Counted from the stretch's first letter, positions 46,651-55,979 are shown. The stretch is 64,000 nt of DNA from Chloroflexota bacterium (GCA_016223085.1 JACRPS010000011.1:180546-244545); one strand, 5' to 3'. Notes: generated by a model from the letters alone, not told the origin. Made by a program: numbers and translations.

Positions 46651-47486
46651 TGCAACGCTCTTAAAACCCCTCGCAGAATGGCCGTCAGCCGGGGGACCAG
46701 TACCTTGCCGGCGTCCAGCACTTCTTCGTGATTGGTTTCGGCGGTCGCGTCCACCACGTCAATCGCCTCGTTGGTGATGCCGGAGAAGGCCATCACGCGC
46801 ATTCCGGCATGGCGCGCCACCAGCACTTCCGGCACGGTAGACATGCCTACCGCATCCGCGCCCCAGCCGCGCAGCATCCGCACTTCCGCCGGCGTTTCAA
46901 AGTTCGGCCCGGCCAGGCACAGGTAAACCCCCTCGTGCAGGGTGATTCCTGCTTCCGCCGCCACGTGCCGCGCCATCTCGCGCAGGCCAGCGTCATAGGT
47001 ATGCCCCATGCCGACGAAGCGCGGCCCAAACCGTTCATCGTTTGGCCCGATCAGCGGGTTACCGCCCGCCATACCCAGCAGGTTGATGTGGTCGTTCAGG
47101 AGCATCAGGTCGCCAACACGGTATGCCCGGTTTAAGCCCCCGGCGGCGTTGGTCAGAATCAGCGTTTTAACGCCCAGCAGGTGCATGACTCGAATCGGGA
47201 ACGTCACCTGCTGCATGGTGTACCCCTCATAGAAGTGCGCCCGTCCCTGCTGCGCCACCACCGGCTGCCCTTCCAGCCGCCCAACGACCAACTGCCCGTG
47301 ATGTCCCGGCACGGTGGACTGCGGCCAGCCCGAAATCGTGTCGTAGGGGATGACCACGCGCTCGGTGATGGTATCCGCCAGCGCGCCCAGCCCTGACCCC
47401 AGAACCAGCCCGATTTCCGGCTGAACCGTGATTTTGCTCTGAATGACCGCAACCGCCTGCTGGTAATCGGCATAGGTGTAGATCAT
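46647..47486 (-). CDS. punA: Purine nucleoside phosphorylase
   Basis: This enzyme splits purine nucleosides with phosphate in salvage. The 279-residue protein is of the trimeric type. It has the phosphate sites LVLGSGLG and GHHGQLVVGRLEG, the His site QGRAHFYEGYTMQQV, NAAGGLNRAYRVGDLMLLNDHINLLG and the purine site GPNFETPAEVRMLRGWGADAVGMSTVPE with FSGITNEAI. These motifs are typical of PunA. It is upstream of, and overlaps, the surface-protein gene. Confidence 0.95.
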   Translation of the reverse strand: MIYTYADYQQAVAVIQSKITVQPEIGLVLGSGLGALADTITERVVIPYDTISGWPQSTVPGHHGQLVVGRLEGQPVVAQQGRAHFYEGYTMQQVTFPIRVMHLLGVKTLILTNAAGGLNRAYRVGDLMLLNDHINLLGMAGGNPLIGPNDERFGPRFVGMGHTYDAGLREMARHVAAEAGITLHEGVYLCLAGPNFETPAEVRMLRGWGADAVGMSTVPEVLVARHAGMRVMAFSGITNEAIDVVDATAETNHEEVLDAGKVLVPRLTAILRGVLRALQ

Positions 47487-47629
47487 GACTTTTCTCTCAT
47501 GTGAAGCTTATTCCAGCCCGCTATTATAGCGAAGGTCCGGGCATTGTTGAAATATAGTGGAAATACCACGTGTAATCGGTCCAGTGATGGCGTTTGATGT
47601 ACAATAGAGATCATCCGGGGGAACAGAGA

Positions 47630-47896
47630 ATGATGTTTCAAACTGAGGTAGCCACGATGGATGTCAGCCCTGAAACGGCGCTCGTGCGTTATTCAGAGGC
47701 GTACCAGCAGCTCTACAACCGCAAACCGAAGGATTTACGCACCCTCGAAAACGGCTGGGTGATCGTCAACGGCGCACGGATGCGGGCCACCGAACTGGAA
47801 TACCTGACTGCCCAGTTACAGATTGAATACCGCCAGGGGTTGGAACAACGCCGGAGCATTGTCCACCGCCTGCTGAAGTTCTTTAAGCAGCAGTAA
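47630..47896 (+). CDS. Small protein of unknown function
   Basis: 88 residues from ATG 47630 (a longer start at 47594 exists). GGGGGA lies seven bases upstream. The sequence is helical and charged (ALVRYSEAYQQLYNRKPKDL, ELEYLTAQLQIEYRQGLEQ, VHRLLKFFKQQ) with a short strand (NGWVIVNGARM). I do not recognise it. Its stop overlaps the next start by one base, so the two are coupled. Confidence 0.65.
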   Translation: MMFQTEVATMDVSPETALVRYSEAYQQLYNRKPKDLRTLENGWVIVNGARMRATELEYLTAQLQIEYRQGLEQRRSIVHRLLKFFKQQ

Positions 47897-48255
47897 TGGC
47901 CGTCGAGCAGGAACTCCAGTCCGCCCTGGCGGACCAGGACCGGTTTGAAGCCCTGGCGCTGCTTGACCTGAACCGGGACCGCTTGCTGTTCCTGGGCACG
48001 GCGGAAGGGGCCGACCCGGAATTAAAGCCGGCGCTGGAGGCGTTTCTGCTGCGTCTGGTGACGGACACCGACAACCACGACCAGTTCAAACAAACCGAGG
48101 AAGTTGTGTTTTACGACATAGCCGGTCGGCAGTTGGTCTGCCACTATTTTGAGCAGGGTGGCAGGCGCGGCATTCTGGTGGCGGTTGTCGCTCCGCAAAA
48201 GACTTACAAGCAGATCGTCAAGCGATTGGTGAAGACGCTGAAGCCGCTGTTATAA
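47896..48255 (+). CDS. Small protein, possible roadblock/LC7-like fold
   Basis: 119 residues. The order helix (LQSALADQDRFEALALLD), strand-rich middle (VVFYDIAGRQLVCHYFEQG, GILVAVVAPQKTYK) and closing helix (QIVKRLVKTLKPLL) resembles roadblock/LC7 or profilin-like proteins that work with small GTPases. No GTPase gene is adjacent, so this is tentative. It is coupled to the small gene before it, and a K+ channel gene follows on the same strand. Confidence 0.55.
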   Translation: MAVEQELQSALADQDRFEALALLDLNRDRLLFLGTAEGADPELKPALEAFLLRLVTDTDNHDQFKQTEEVVFYDIAGRQLVCHYFEQGGRRGILVAVVAPQKTYKQIVKRLVKTLKPLL

Positions 48256-48310
48256 TCCCCCTCGCAGATGTCCGTTCCACCCGACCGGCTGGCCGGAATA
48301 CAGGATACTC

Positions 48311-50311
48311 ATGGACTCGCTGAACACAACGCAGCGGCAGGTGCGCGCCGCGCTGGTTGCCATCGCGCTGGTGATCTTCATCGGCGTGATCGGCTTCACC
48401 ATCATCGAAAGACTGACGTTTATGGACGCGCTGTGGGTGACGGTCGTCACGCTGGCGACCATCGGCTATGGTGACGTGGTGCCCCACACCCCACAGGGGC
48501 GCCTGTTTACGATTTTCCTGATTATCGTCGGCCTCAGCGTGTTCGCCTATGGTCTGCAGGCCACTGCCACGCTGATCGTCAGTCCCAACCTGCGCGAAGC
48601 CCGGCAGCGGCGGCGGATTCACCGCGCGGTCGGCCAGCTTCAGCATCATTATGTCATCCTCGGCGCGGGCGAACTGGTAGACAAAACCATCAATCTCCTG
48701 CTGGACAGCGCCCAGCGGCGGCAGGCGGCCCAGCTTGCCCGGCTGTACCAGCCGGTTGACCGCGCGCTGACACGCTTCCTGGGGGACGAACACCAGGGAC
48801 GACTGCGCTTGGTCCGGCGCTGGCTGGCACGCGTCGCACATGGCGTCGTCCGGCAGATGCACCGGGGGGAAACGCTGCTGGATGTCGTGGTGGTGGTGAC
48901 GCCCAGTCCCGATTTCGCCAACCACCTGCGTGAACACAGCCTGCTGGTGATCGAAGGCGACCCGTCCAGCGACAGCGTGCTGCGCAGCGCCGGCATTGAA
49001 CGCGCACAGGCGCTGATGGTGCTGCTGGACAGCGACACCGAAACGCTGCTGGCTGTTCTCACCGCGCGGGCGCTTAACTCCAATCTGGACATTACCGCCG
49101 CCGCGCTGGAAGAAATGCTGGTGCCGAAGATGTTACGCGCCGGCGCCAACGCCATCATCGCGCCATACGACATCGCCGGGCAGTTCCTCAACAATGCCAC
49201 GCTGCGCCCCGCCGTGAATGATTTCTTCGGGCAAATCCTGTTCAGTTCGCAGGCTGATGTTCAGACCACCGCCCTGCACTTGGGCGACGACTCACCCTGG
49301 ATTGGCTATCCCCTCGGCAGTCTGGATTTGCGTGACCAGTTTCAGGCCGCCGTGCTTGGCCTGCGCCTTGAAAGCGGCGACTACCTGTACACACCCGATG
49401 AGAACCGGCGCCTGCAGGAAAACGAAGCCCTGATCGTGGTTGCGCCCGCGCCGCAAATTGCCCTGCTGCAAGCGGCCTGCCGGGGTGGCAGACCGCCCAA
49501 ACCCCGCCAGTACCACTGGCAGCGGCTGCCGCAGCCAAGCGTTCATCAGTATGACCGGCACCCCACCCCGGACGCACATAAACCGGTCGAAGCCATGTCA
49601 CGGCATTTTATCATTTGCGGCTCTGGCCGCGTTGCCCGCAATGCGATCAACAAGCTGAACCCGCAGCGTCCATTTGTTATCATCAGCGACAACGCGGCTT
49701 ACGCCGACGAACTGCGCGAGCGCGGCTTCCGTGTCGTTTACGGCGACCCGACTGCCGAGCCGGTGCTGCGGCAGGCCGGTGTGGAGCGCGCCCTTGCCAT
49801 CATGGTGGCGGTAGACGACCCTGCCGCCAGCGTCCTGACGGTGCTCAACTGCCGGGTCATGAGCAAGCGCCTGCTTATCACCGCCGCCGCGCCCAACGAT
49901 GACATGATTACCCGGCTGCAACGCGCCGGTGCTGACCGTGTGGTTGGCTCGTTCCAGGCCGCCGCCGCTTACGTGCTGCTGGCCGCCACCCGCCCCGCCG
50001 TGAGCGAATTTTTGCAGCATATCCTCTTTAATCCACAGGTGGGGATTGAGACGACCGAACTGTATATGCAGGATAACTCGCCCTGGATTGGCTGGACGAT
50101 CAACGCGCTGCACCTGCGCCAGCGTTACCGCGCCGGTGTCATTGGCCTCCGGCTGGCAGACGGTCGCTACCGCTACGCGCCGCCTGGCGACCATGTGCTG
50201 GGGGAAAATGAGGTGCTGATCGTCGTCACACCGATGGAATTTTCCGACGAACTGCGCGAGACGGCGCACGGCAGCGAAACCAAACGACCGGACACACTGC
50301 GGCGGCTGTAG
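48311..50311 (+). CDS. Two-TM potassium channel with tandem RCK domains
   Basis: 666 residues. Two membrane helices (ALVAIALVIFIGVIGFTII, LFTIFLIIVGLSVFAYGL) flank the pore with the K+ filter TLATIGYGDVVP (filter at 50-55). Then come two RCK units. The first has HHYVILGAGELVDKTINLLL and a TrkA-C part with SPWIGYPLGSLDLRDQF. The second has HFIICGSGRVARNAINKL and SPWIGWTINALHLRQRY. The first N-domain holds an insertion of about 70 Arg-rich residues. Tandem RCKs on one chain resemble GsuK- and BK-type gating rings, which sense nucleotides or Ca2+. Confidence 0.9.
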   Translation: MDSLNTTQRQVRAALVAIALVIFIGVIGFTIIERLTFMDALWVTVVTLATIGYGDVVPHTPQGRLFTIFLIIVGLSVFAYGLQATATLIVSPNLREARQRRRIHRAVGQLQHHYVILGAGELVDKTINLLLDSAQRRQAAQLARLYQPVDRALTRFLGDEHQGRLRLVRRWLARVAHGVVRQMHRGETLLDVVVVVTPSPDFANHLREHSLLVIEGDPSSDSVLRSAGIERAQALMVLLDSDTETLLAVLTARALNSNLDITAAALEEMLVPKMLRAGANAIIAPYDIAGQFLNNATLRPAVNDFFGQILFSSQADVQTTALHLGDDSPWIGYPLGSLDLRDQFQAAVLGLRLESGDYLYTPDENRRLQENEALIVVAPAPQIALLQAACRGGRPPKPRQYHWQRLPQPSVHQYDRHPTPDAHKPVEAMSRHFIICGSGRVARNAINKLNPQRPFVIISDNAAYADELRERGFRVVYGDPTAEPVLRQAGVERALAIMVAVDDPAASVLTVLNCRVMSKRLLITAAAPNDDMITRLQRAGADRVVGSFQAAAAYVLLAATRPAVSEFLQHILFNPQVGIETTELYMQDNSPWIGWTINALHLRQRYRAGVIGLRLADGRYRYAPPGDHVLGENEVLIVVTPMEFSDELRETAHGSETKRPDTLRRL

Positions 50312-50312
50312 G

Positions 50313-51386
50313 TCACGACCGGGCGAAGATTTTCTTCGTAAAGCCCCACACCGTATCGGCGACCAGCCCCATTCCTGCAAAAAAGCCAAAGGTCACAATG
50401 AACAGCGGGAAACTAAAAACAGTATCGCAGTACCAGTATCCTGAATAATCAACGGCGCACTCCTGTCCGTTCCCCCCGATAGCCAGCCCCAGCACCACGC
50501 CCAGCACCACGCCGATAATCTTGGCGCTGCACCCCACCCGCTTCTGGGCCGGTTCGGCTTGCGGGGGCGGCTGCCTCGTTGGTTCGGTCGCCGGGATATA
50601 CACTGCCGGGCGGGCGGCGCTCTCCTGCAGCCGCTGCGCGCCTTCCGTAAAAACACGCTGTGCCTGGTCAACGATACTCTGCCCCGCAGCGCCCAGGCCC
50701 AACTGCCGTTTGACCTCCGGCGATAGATTTTTGAGCGTCAGGTCAATGTCGTCGGCGATGGACTTGCGCACATCGGCATGACTTTTTAATACCATCAGCA
50801 GCCGGTGCGCGTCCTTGGCTTCGTCGGGGATGGTCAGATAATACTTGAGTTTTTGCAGCAGGGCGGACTGCTGGTCAAAATCCAGCCGTTCCGCCAGCAG
50901 TTGGTGGCGGATGCCGGTCAGCGGCGAGATCGGTGCGGTGGGCGGCGGAGGCAGCGGGTCGGGCAGCGGCACAGGCGCGGGCAGTGACCGCAGCGCCTCC
51001 AGCAGCTTCTGAAACGCCAGCTTATCCTGCGACCGGTAATCCACAATCTGCCGCCGCTGGAGCGGCACGGGCAAATCGTCGGGGATGATTTCGCCCGCCA
51101 CCCACACGGGCAGGATACGTTTGTTCAGGCTGTGGGCATAATTCCACTCCCGGTCGCAGGCATCGGAGACCAGCGAATTTGGCGACAGGGCAAAGATAAA
51201 CAGGTCGCAGGTTTGCAGCGCGTTCAGGATGGTATCCCACCAGTCCTGCCCGCCGACCAGTTCCTGGTCGAACCACACCTTATATTCAGTGTCAGGCGAG
51301 AGCATCCGAACGGCGGTTTGAACGTCATTCGCCAGGGATTTCACAGCCTCCCGGTTTTTGCTGCTGTAGCTGATAAAGACCTTCAT
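50313..51386 (-). CDS. TIR-domain protein with C-terminal membrane segments
   Basis: 357 residues. The TIR domain (1-135) begins KVFISYSSKNREAVKSL and has the candidate NADase Glu80 in SDACDREWNYAHS, with box-3-like ALSPNSL. A Pro-rich linker (about 140-160) leads to a helical region (RHQLLAERLDFDQQSALLQK, HADVRKSIADDIDLTLKNL) resembling effector-associated adaptors. Two hydrophobic stretches (IIGVVLGVVLGLAIGG, FPLFIVTFGFFAGMGLVADTV) end it. TIR domains consume NAD+ in bacterial anti-phage systems, but a transport or signalling role is also possible. It converges with the K+ channel gene. A TATAAT lies at 51478-51473 on its strand. Confidence 0.88.
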   Translation of the reverse strand: MKVFISYSSKNREAVKSLANDVQTAVRMLSPDTEYKVWFDQELVGGQDWWDTILNALQTCDLFIFALSPNSLVSDACDREWNYAHSLNKRILPVWVAGEIIPDDLPVPLQRRQIVDYRSQDKLAFQKLLEALRSLPAPVPLPDPLPPPPTAPISPLTGIRHQLLAERLDFDQQSALLQKLKYYLTIPDEAKDAHRLLMVLKSHADVRKSIADDIDLTLKNLSPEVKRQLGLGAAGQSIVDQAQRVFTEGAQRLQESAARPAVYIPATEPTRQPPPQAEPAQKRVGCSAKIIGVVLGVVLGLAIGGNGQECAVDYSGYWYCDTVFSFPLFIVTFGFFAGMGLVADTVWGFTKKIFARS

Positions 51387-51505
51387 GATCCATTCCTCGC
51401 AGACTCCCTGGTTTATAAACGCACGGCGGCAGCGGTTATCACAGTCGCGTCTAAATCAGCATGGGTTATGTGATTATAATTGCAGTATAGGAAAATTTGA
51501 TGGAT

Positions 51506-52858
51506 TCAGCAACCCAGCCCGGCGCTGCGTCGTTCGTCGCGGTAATCATCCGGCGTGTCAATATCGCGCAGCACGCTGTCCGTATCCACGTTGACATAGC
51601 CGATGCGGTCCTTGTGCCGGTCAATCACATCGCGCGGCGCGCCGTCGGCGGGCAGATTGAGGATGTCCTGCCAGTAGCGGCGGTCAATCAGGATGGGATG
51701 CCCGCGTCGCATCCGGTAGCTGGGCGCGATGATGTCGCCCGCGCCCTCGGCATAGGCGGTCAGCACCTGCACGATCACGCGCGGCTGAATGCGCGGCTGG
51801 TCGCCCAGCACCACCAGCGCCGCCGAGATGTGCGGCGGCATCGCCTGCAAGCCCGCCTTGAGCGACGACAGCATTTCGCCGGTGGCATAATCCGGGTTGT
51901 GAACCACGCCCGCGCCAATCCGCGCCGCCAGCGGGCGCACCTCGTCCGCCCGGTGGCCGGTGACCACCGTGATGTGCTGCACCTTCGCCAGCAGCAGTTG
52001 GTCGAGGATGTGTTCGATGATCGTCTTGCGCTCTGTCCAGGGCAGCAGCACCTTCGGCTGTCCCATCCGGCGCGACAGCCCCGCCGCCAGCACGACCGCG
52101 CCGACGTGGCGCTGCACCTCGTGCACCGGCTCGCTGCCGCGCACCGAACCGAGCGCCACGCCGTACACGCGCGGCGACCGCAAAATCATCTGCGCCACCA
52201 TCCGCGCCCGCCCGCGTAAGTAGCCGTGCGCCGGCACCTGATTCAGCAGCACAACCACCCGCGCCCCGTCCGGCACGGCCTTCAGCCCCAACTCCGGGTC
52301 GCGCACCACCTGCGCCACCCAGGGTGATTTTACGCGGTTGCCGATACCAAAACCATAGCGGTCGTCAATCGCCTGCGCGTTGTAGACGTGCTCCTCGTCC
52401 AACGGCTGCCCCAGCACGCTTAACGATGCCACCGGCACCACCAGCGTTGTTTCCGCCGGAATCACCGGCTCGTGTTCCTTCGGCGCTTTCAGCGGCAGCC
52501 CGCGCGAACCGTCAGCTTCGATCAGCAGCACGTCCGAATCAACCGAGTCCAGCAGGTGCGGAATTTGGTCTTTGCCCGCGCCGTAGACCTTGTTCTGCCG
52601 GATGTCGTCGTAGAGAAAAACAAAGCGGTGATCGTTTAACGCCAGCGACACGGCGGCCATCGAGGTATCGAGTCGCGCGGCGTAAGGCATCAGATCAAGC
52701 TGGTCAGCGCCAATGCGGGTAGTGGTGGTCGCCAGCACGCGCAGCCCGGCCTCGGCCAGTTCGTGACCTAGCGCGATCAGCGTCGAGGTTTTGCCGCCCG
52801 CGCCGACGAAGGCCACCACATCGCCGGGAACGATATCAAACGCGCGTTGCAGTTTCAT
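51506..52858 (-). CDS. YqeC-MocA fusion, Se/Mo-hydroxylase accessory protein
   Basis: 450 residues with two parts. Residues 1-250 match the YqeC-like accessory protein: a P-loop VVAFVGAGGKTSTLIAL, VLATTTTRIG, LIEADGSRGLPLKAPKEHEP and YGFGIGNRVKSPW. Residues 252-450 match MocA/MobA-type nucleotidyltransferases (VVLAAGLSRRMGQPKVLLPW, ALVVLGDQPRIQPR, RGHPILIDRRY), which load CTP or GTP on molybdopterin. YqeC-type proteins are linked to selenium-dependent molybdenum hydroxylases. The two halves are often separate genes; their fusion and the neighbouring hydroxylase genes suggest cofactor maturation. ATG overlaps the previous gene by 23 bases. Confidence 0.9.
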   Translation of the reverse strand: MKLQRAFDIVPGDVVAFVGAGGKTSTLIALGHELAEAGLRVLATTTTRIGADQLDLMPYAARLDTSMAAVSLALNDHRFVFLYDDIRQNKVYGAGKDQIPHLLDSVDSDVLLIEADGSRGLPLKAPKEHEPVIPAETTLVVPVASLSVLGQPLDEEHVYNAQAIDDRYGFGIGNRVKSPWVAQVVRDPELGLKAVPDGARVVVLLNQVPAHGYLRGRARMVAQMILRSPRVYGVALGSVRGSEPVHEVQRHVGAVVLAAGLSRRMGQPKVLLPWTERKTIIEHILDQLLLAKVQHITVVTGHRADEVRPLAARIGAGVVHNPDYATGEMLSSLKAGLQAMPPHISAALVVLGDQPRIQPRVIVQVLTAYAEGAGDIIAPSYRMRRGHPILIDRRYWQDILNLPADGAPRDVIDRHKDRIGYVNVDTDSVLRDIDTPDDYRDERRSAGLGC

Positions 52859-53684
52859 AAACCGTCAAATAGGGCCGTACCTGGGGCGCGGCAAGCACGG
52901 CTTCCAGCACACCGCCGCCGACCGCCAGCGATTTGTCCGAAATGGTAAAGCAGTTGTCCCGGTTGGCGCGCGGGTCGAGATCGCCAATTTTCATGCCCGG
53001 TTCAACCCACACCCGTTCGTGAATCAGGCCACGCAAAACGCCGGAAAAAGCGGCGGTCACGCTCTGCCCGTTGACCGACGCGATCACCTCGCCCGCCTGA
53101 ATCATATCGCCAATCGTCCAGGACGATTGCACGTAACCGGCAGCCGGAGCGCGCAGCACCCGCGACTGGCTGTACCCATGCATCACACCCGGCTCGCCGG
53201 TATCGGCTTCCGCCGTCCCGATGTAGATCACGCGCCCCAGATTGTGCCCGCGATTCGTTTCCACGACTGCATGGCAGTCCACATCGGCGGTAAAACCGGG
53301 GCCGAGTGCGATCACCAGCGGCGCGTCGGTCAGCCGCGTGCCCAGGTTGACCTTCGCCATTCGCGCGTCCACCATCACGACCGGCTGTAACGCGGGGATG
53401 CTCAAACCGTCCGGGTCAACCAGCACCGCCACCTCGCCCGCCGCCAGCAGCCGTTGCACATCGTCCACGCTGCCAGCGCGCCGGGCAGTAATGCCTTCCA
53501 CGTTCACGGCGCCACTGTAAACGGCCTCGCCGTAACACACCGCCCGCCGTACGAACACCGGCAGTTCCAGTTCCGTGACCACCACCGGGAAACCGGCGCG
53601 GTGCAGGCGGTATATCGCGCCGCTGGCAAGGTCGCCGCCGCCGCGCACCAGTACCAGCGCGCGGCTAAAAAACGCCAATGCCAT
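52836..53684 (-). CDS. YqeB/EF2563-family selenium-dependent molybdenum hydroxylase system protein
   Basis: 282 residues beginning LVLVRGGGDLASGAIYRLHRAGF, the hallmark start of the EF2563/YqeB family. A second half has VSGRVRAP-type carrier features (VLRAPAAGYVQSSWTIGDMIQAGEVIASVNGQ, DLDPRANRDNCFTISDKSLAVGGGVLEAVL). In bacteria such as Enterococcus faecalis this family tracks with selenium-dependent molybdenum hydroxylases and SelD without Sec-decoding genes. Its reaction is unproven. It overlaps the Mo-subunit gene by 20 bases and the YqeC-MocA gene by 23, so the three are translationally coupled. Confidence 0.88.
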   Translation of the reverse strand: MALAFFSRALVLVRGGGDLASGAIYRLHRAGFPVVVTELELPVFVRRAVCYGEAVYSGAVNVEGITARRAGSVDDVQRLLAAGEVAVLVDPDGLSIPALQPVVMVDARMAKVNLGTRLTDAPLVIALGPGFTADVDCHAVVETNRGHNLGRVIYIGTAEADTGEPGVMHGYSQSRVLRAPAAGYVQSSWTIGDMIQAGEVIASVNGQSVTAAFSGVLRGLIHERVWVEPGMKIGDLDPRANRDNCFTISDKSLAVGGGVLEAVLAAPQVRPYLTVYETATRV

Positions 53685-55899
53685 GTTCCCGCAGGGTCGC
53701 TACCACCCGGTCCGGCGTCAGCGGGATGCTGTCCATCCACAGACCGGTAGCATCCTTCACCGCCGCGACGATGGCCGGGGCCAGCGGCAGATACGGCATT
53801 TCCGCCATGCCGCGCGCGCCCCAGGGGCCAATCGGGTCGGGGTATTCCAGAATGACGGACTTCACTTCGTCAGGCACGTCCAGCACAGTCGGAATCAGAT
53901 AGGTGGACAGGTACGGATTCAGGATGCGCCCGTCCACGCAAACGAGGTTCTCCATAATGGCGTACCCCTGCGCCTGCACGACCGCGCCTTCGATCTGCCC
54001 CTGAACCAACTGCGGGTTCACGGCGCGCCCCACATCATTGGCGGACACCACCCGTACCAACCGGATGTGGCCGGTTTCGATGTCCACTTCCACCTCGACC
54101 ATCTGCGCCACGTAGCCGTAGGCGAAGTTGGGTTCGGAACGGCCTGTTTCCGGGTCGTAGGGCGTGGTCTTTGGCGGGCGATACTGGTAGGTCGCAACCG
54201 CCGGGCGCTCCTCGTTGTTCCACAGTTCCAGCGCCATCTCCGCCGCGCCCCGGATGGCATTACCCGCCATAAACGTCATGCGTGAGGCCGACACGCTGCC
54301 GGAGTTCTTTGTCTCTGCCGTGTCCTGCCCGATCAGCCGCACGCACTCCAGCGGCACGCCTACCGCCGCCGCCGCCATCTGCATCATGACGGTATGCGTG
54401 CCCTGCCCCACTTCCGCCCCGGCCAGGCGCAGGATGACGTGTTCAATTCGTCCGTCGCCGTGCAGTTCAATCGTCGCCCAGCATTGTTCGGGAAAGCCGA
54501 AGCTGAACCCGACGTTTTTAAACCCGGCGGCGAAACCGATACCCCGCCGCAGCGCCGGGTTATCCGGCTGTGATGGTTGTGGTCGCTGCCAGTGGCCGTC
54601 CGCGCCGCGCGTCCAGCCGCTTTCCAGCGCACACTGTTCGACCACCTGCGCGATGCTCACTCCCGGCGGCAGCGGCGTGCCGACGGAGAGCAGGCTGCCT
54701 TCCCGCAGCACGTTTTTCTCGCGGATTTCAACCGGGTCCATGCCCAGCGCCTCGGCCAGCTTGTTCATCTGCGCCTCGGCGGCAAACGCACCCTGCGGCC
54801 CGCCAAAACCCCGGAATGCGCCGGTCAGCGGGTTGTTGGTATGCACGCCGTAGGTGTCCACCTGAATGTTCGGGATTTCATAGGGCCCGGTGACACACAG
54901 GTTGGCGTTACCCATCACTTTGGCGGTCGTATAGTTATACGCGCCGGCGTCGCCGATCACGGTCGCCTCCGCCGCAACGATTTTGCCGTCTTTTGTGGCG
55001 CCCCACCTCGTGCGAATCACCGTCGGATGGCGTTTGTGGTGGTACAGAATCGACTCTTCCCGGCTCCAGATGGTTTTCACCGGGCGGCGCAGTTTCCAGG
55101 CGGCCAGCGCCAGCACGATCTGCACCGACATATCTTCGCGCCCGCCAAACGCCCCGCCGATAGCCGGGTAGATCACCCGCACATCATCTTCCGGCAGGTT
55201 GAGCGCATGGCTAATCTGCTCCTGATCCTTGTGCACCCACTGCCCGCCGACGATGACCGTCACACGCCCGGCCTCGTCAATGTAACCCAGCCCCGCTTCA
55301 GGCTGCAAGTAGGCATGTTCCTGATAGCCGGTGTGGTATTCTCCTTCCACCACCACGTCGGCCTGCGACCAGCCTGCTGCTATATCGCCCTTGCGTATTT
55401 TGTAATGGCACAGGATGTTGCCCGGGCGGTTGGCGTGTAGCTGCGGCGCGCCGGCCTGCATCGCTTCCACCGGGTCGAATACCGCCGGCAAATCCTCGTA
55501 CGTGACTTCGATGAGCTTCACCGCCTGCGCCGCAATCGCTTCGGTTTCTGCCACCACGACGGCGATACAGTCGGCGTAGCAGCGCACCACGTCAGCATCC
55601 GGCACTTCGCTGTTGCTGCCGGGGCCAACCAGCACCGGCTGGTCCTTGGTGCCCAATCCGTACTCATTCTGCGGCACGTCCTTCGCGGTGAAGATCGCTA
55701 CCACGCCGGGCAGCGCTGCCGCGCGGCTGGTATCCACCGCCAGCACGCGGGCGTGGGCGCGGTCGCTGAAGCGCAGTTTCATCCACAGTTGGCCGTCCAG
55801 GTTGATGTCGCCCGGATAGGGCGATTCGCCCGTAACCTTGCCCAGCGCATCAATCCGTTTAATGTTCTGTCCGATGATGACCGTCTGATCGGTTGACAC
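53665..55899 (-). CDS. Xanthine dehydrogenase family molybdopterin-binding subunit
   Basis: 744 residues with the family start RIDALGKVTGESPYPGDI. The Mo-cofactor motifs are GAFGGREDMSVQ, GAFRGFGGPQGAFAAEAQMNKLAE and a C-terminal GPWGARGMAEMPYLPLAPAI, where the Glu sits at the position of the catalytic base. It lacks the AYxCSFR loop of form-I CO dehydrogenase, so CO oxidation is unlikely. The substrate may be a purine, nicotinate or another N-heterocycle. I chose GTG 55899, eight bases after AAGGAAG. A longer start at 55950 would lie inside a palindrome. It works with the FAD/2Fe-2S fusion at 58105-59541. Confidence 0.93.
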   Translation of the reverse strand: MSTDQTVIIGQNIKRIDALGKVTGESPYPGDINLDGQLWMKLRFSDRAHARVLAVDTSRAAALPGVVAIFTAKDVPQNEYGLGTKDQPVLVGPGSNSEVPDADVVRCYADCIAVVVAETEAIAAQAVKLIEVTYEDLPAVFDPVEAMQAGAPQLHANRPGNILCHYKIRKGDIAAGWSQADVVVEGEYHTGYQEHAYLQPEAGLGYIDEAGRVTVIVGGQWVHKDQEQISHALNLPEDDVRVIYPAIGGAFGGREDMSVQIVLALAAWKLRRPVKTIWSREESILYHHKRHPTVIRTRWGATKDGKIVAAEATVIGDAGAYNYTTAKVMGNANLCVTGPYEIPNIQVDTYGVHTNNPLTGAFRGFGGPQGAFAAEAQMNKLAEALGMDPVEIREKNVLREGSLLSVGTPLPPGVSIAQVVEQCALESGWTRGADGHWQRPQPSQPDNPALRRGIGFAAGFKNVGFSFGFPEQCWATIELHGDGRIEHVILRLAGAEVGQGTHTVMMQMAAAAVGVPLECVRLIGQDTAETKNSGSVSASRMTFMAGNAIRGAAEMALELWNNEERPAVATYQYRPPKTTPYDPETGRSEPNFAYGYVAQMVEVEVDIETGHIRLVRVVSANDVGRAVNPQLVQGQIEGAVVQAQGYAIMENLVCVDGRILNPYLSTYLIPTVLDVPDEVKSVILEYPDPIGPWGARGMAEMPYLPLAPAIVAAVKDATGLWMDSIPLTPDRVVATLREHGIGVF

Positions 55900-55935
55900 G
55901 GTGATTTCTTCCTTGCTCGTATCGAAACGTTGTCT

Positions 55936-55963
55936 GTAGGGGCACGGCATACCGTGTCCCTAC
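55936..55963. repeat. GTAGGG-type palindrome between unknown gene and Mo subunit
   Basis: 28-base element, arms GTAGGGGCACGGCA / TACCGTGTCCCTAC with two mismatches, just upstream of the Mo-subunit gene in its operon. Confidence 0.88.
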
Positions 55964-55979
55964 GGTTCTTTTTTCGTGT

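Noticed and set aside
53665..55899. Form-I CO dehydrogenase large subunit
   Set aside because: The AYxCSFR active-site loop is missing; the sequence has the GAFRGFGG pattern of xanthine dehydrogenase-type enzymes.
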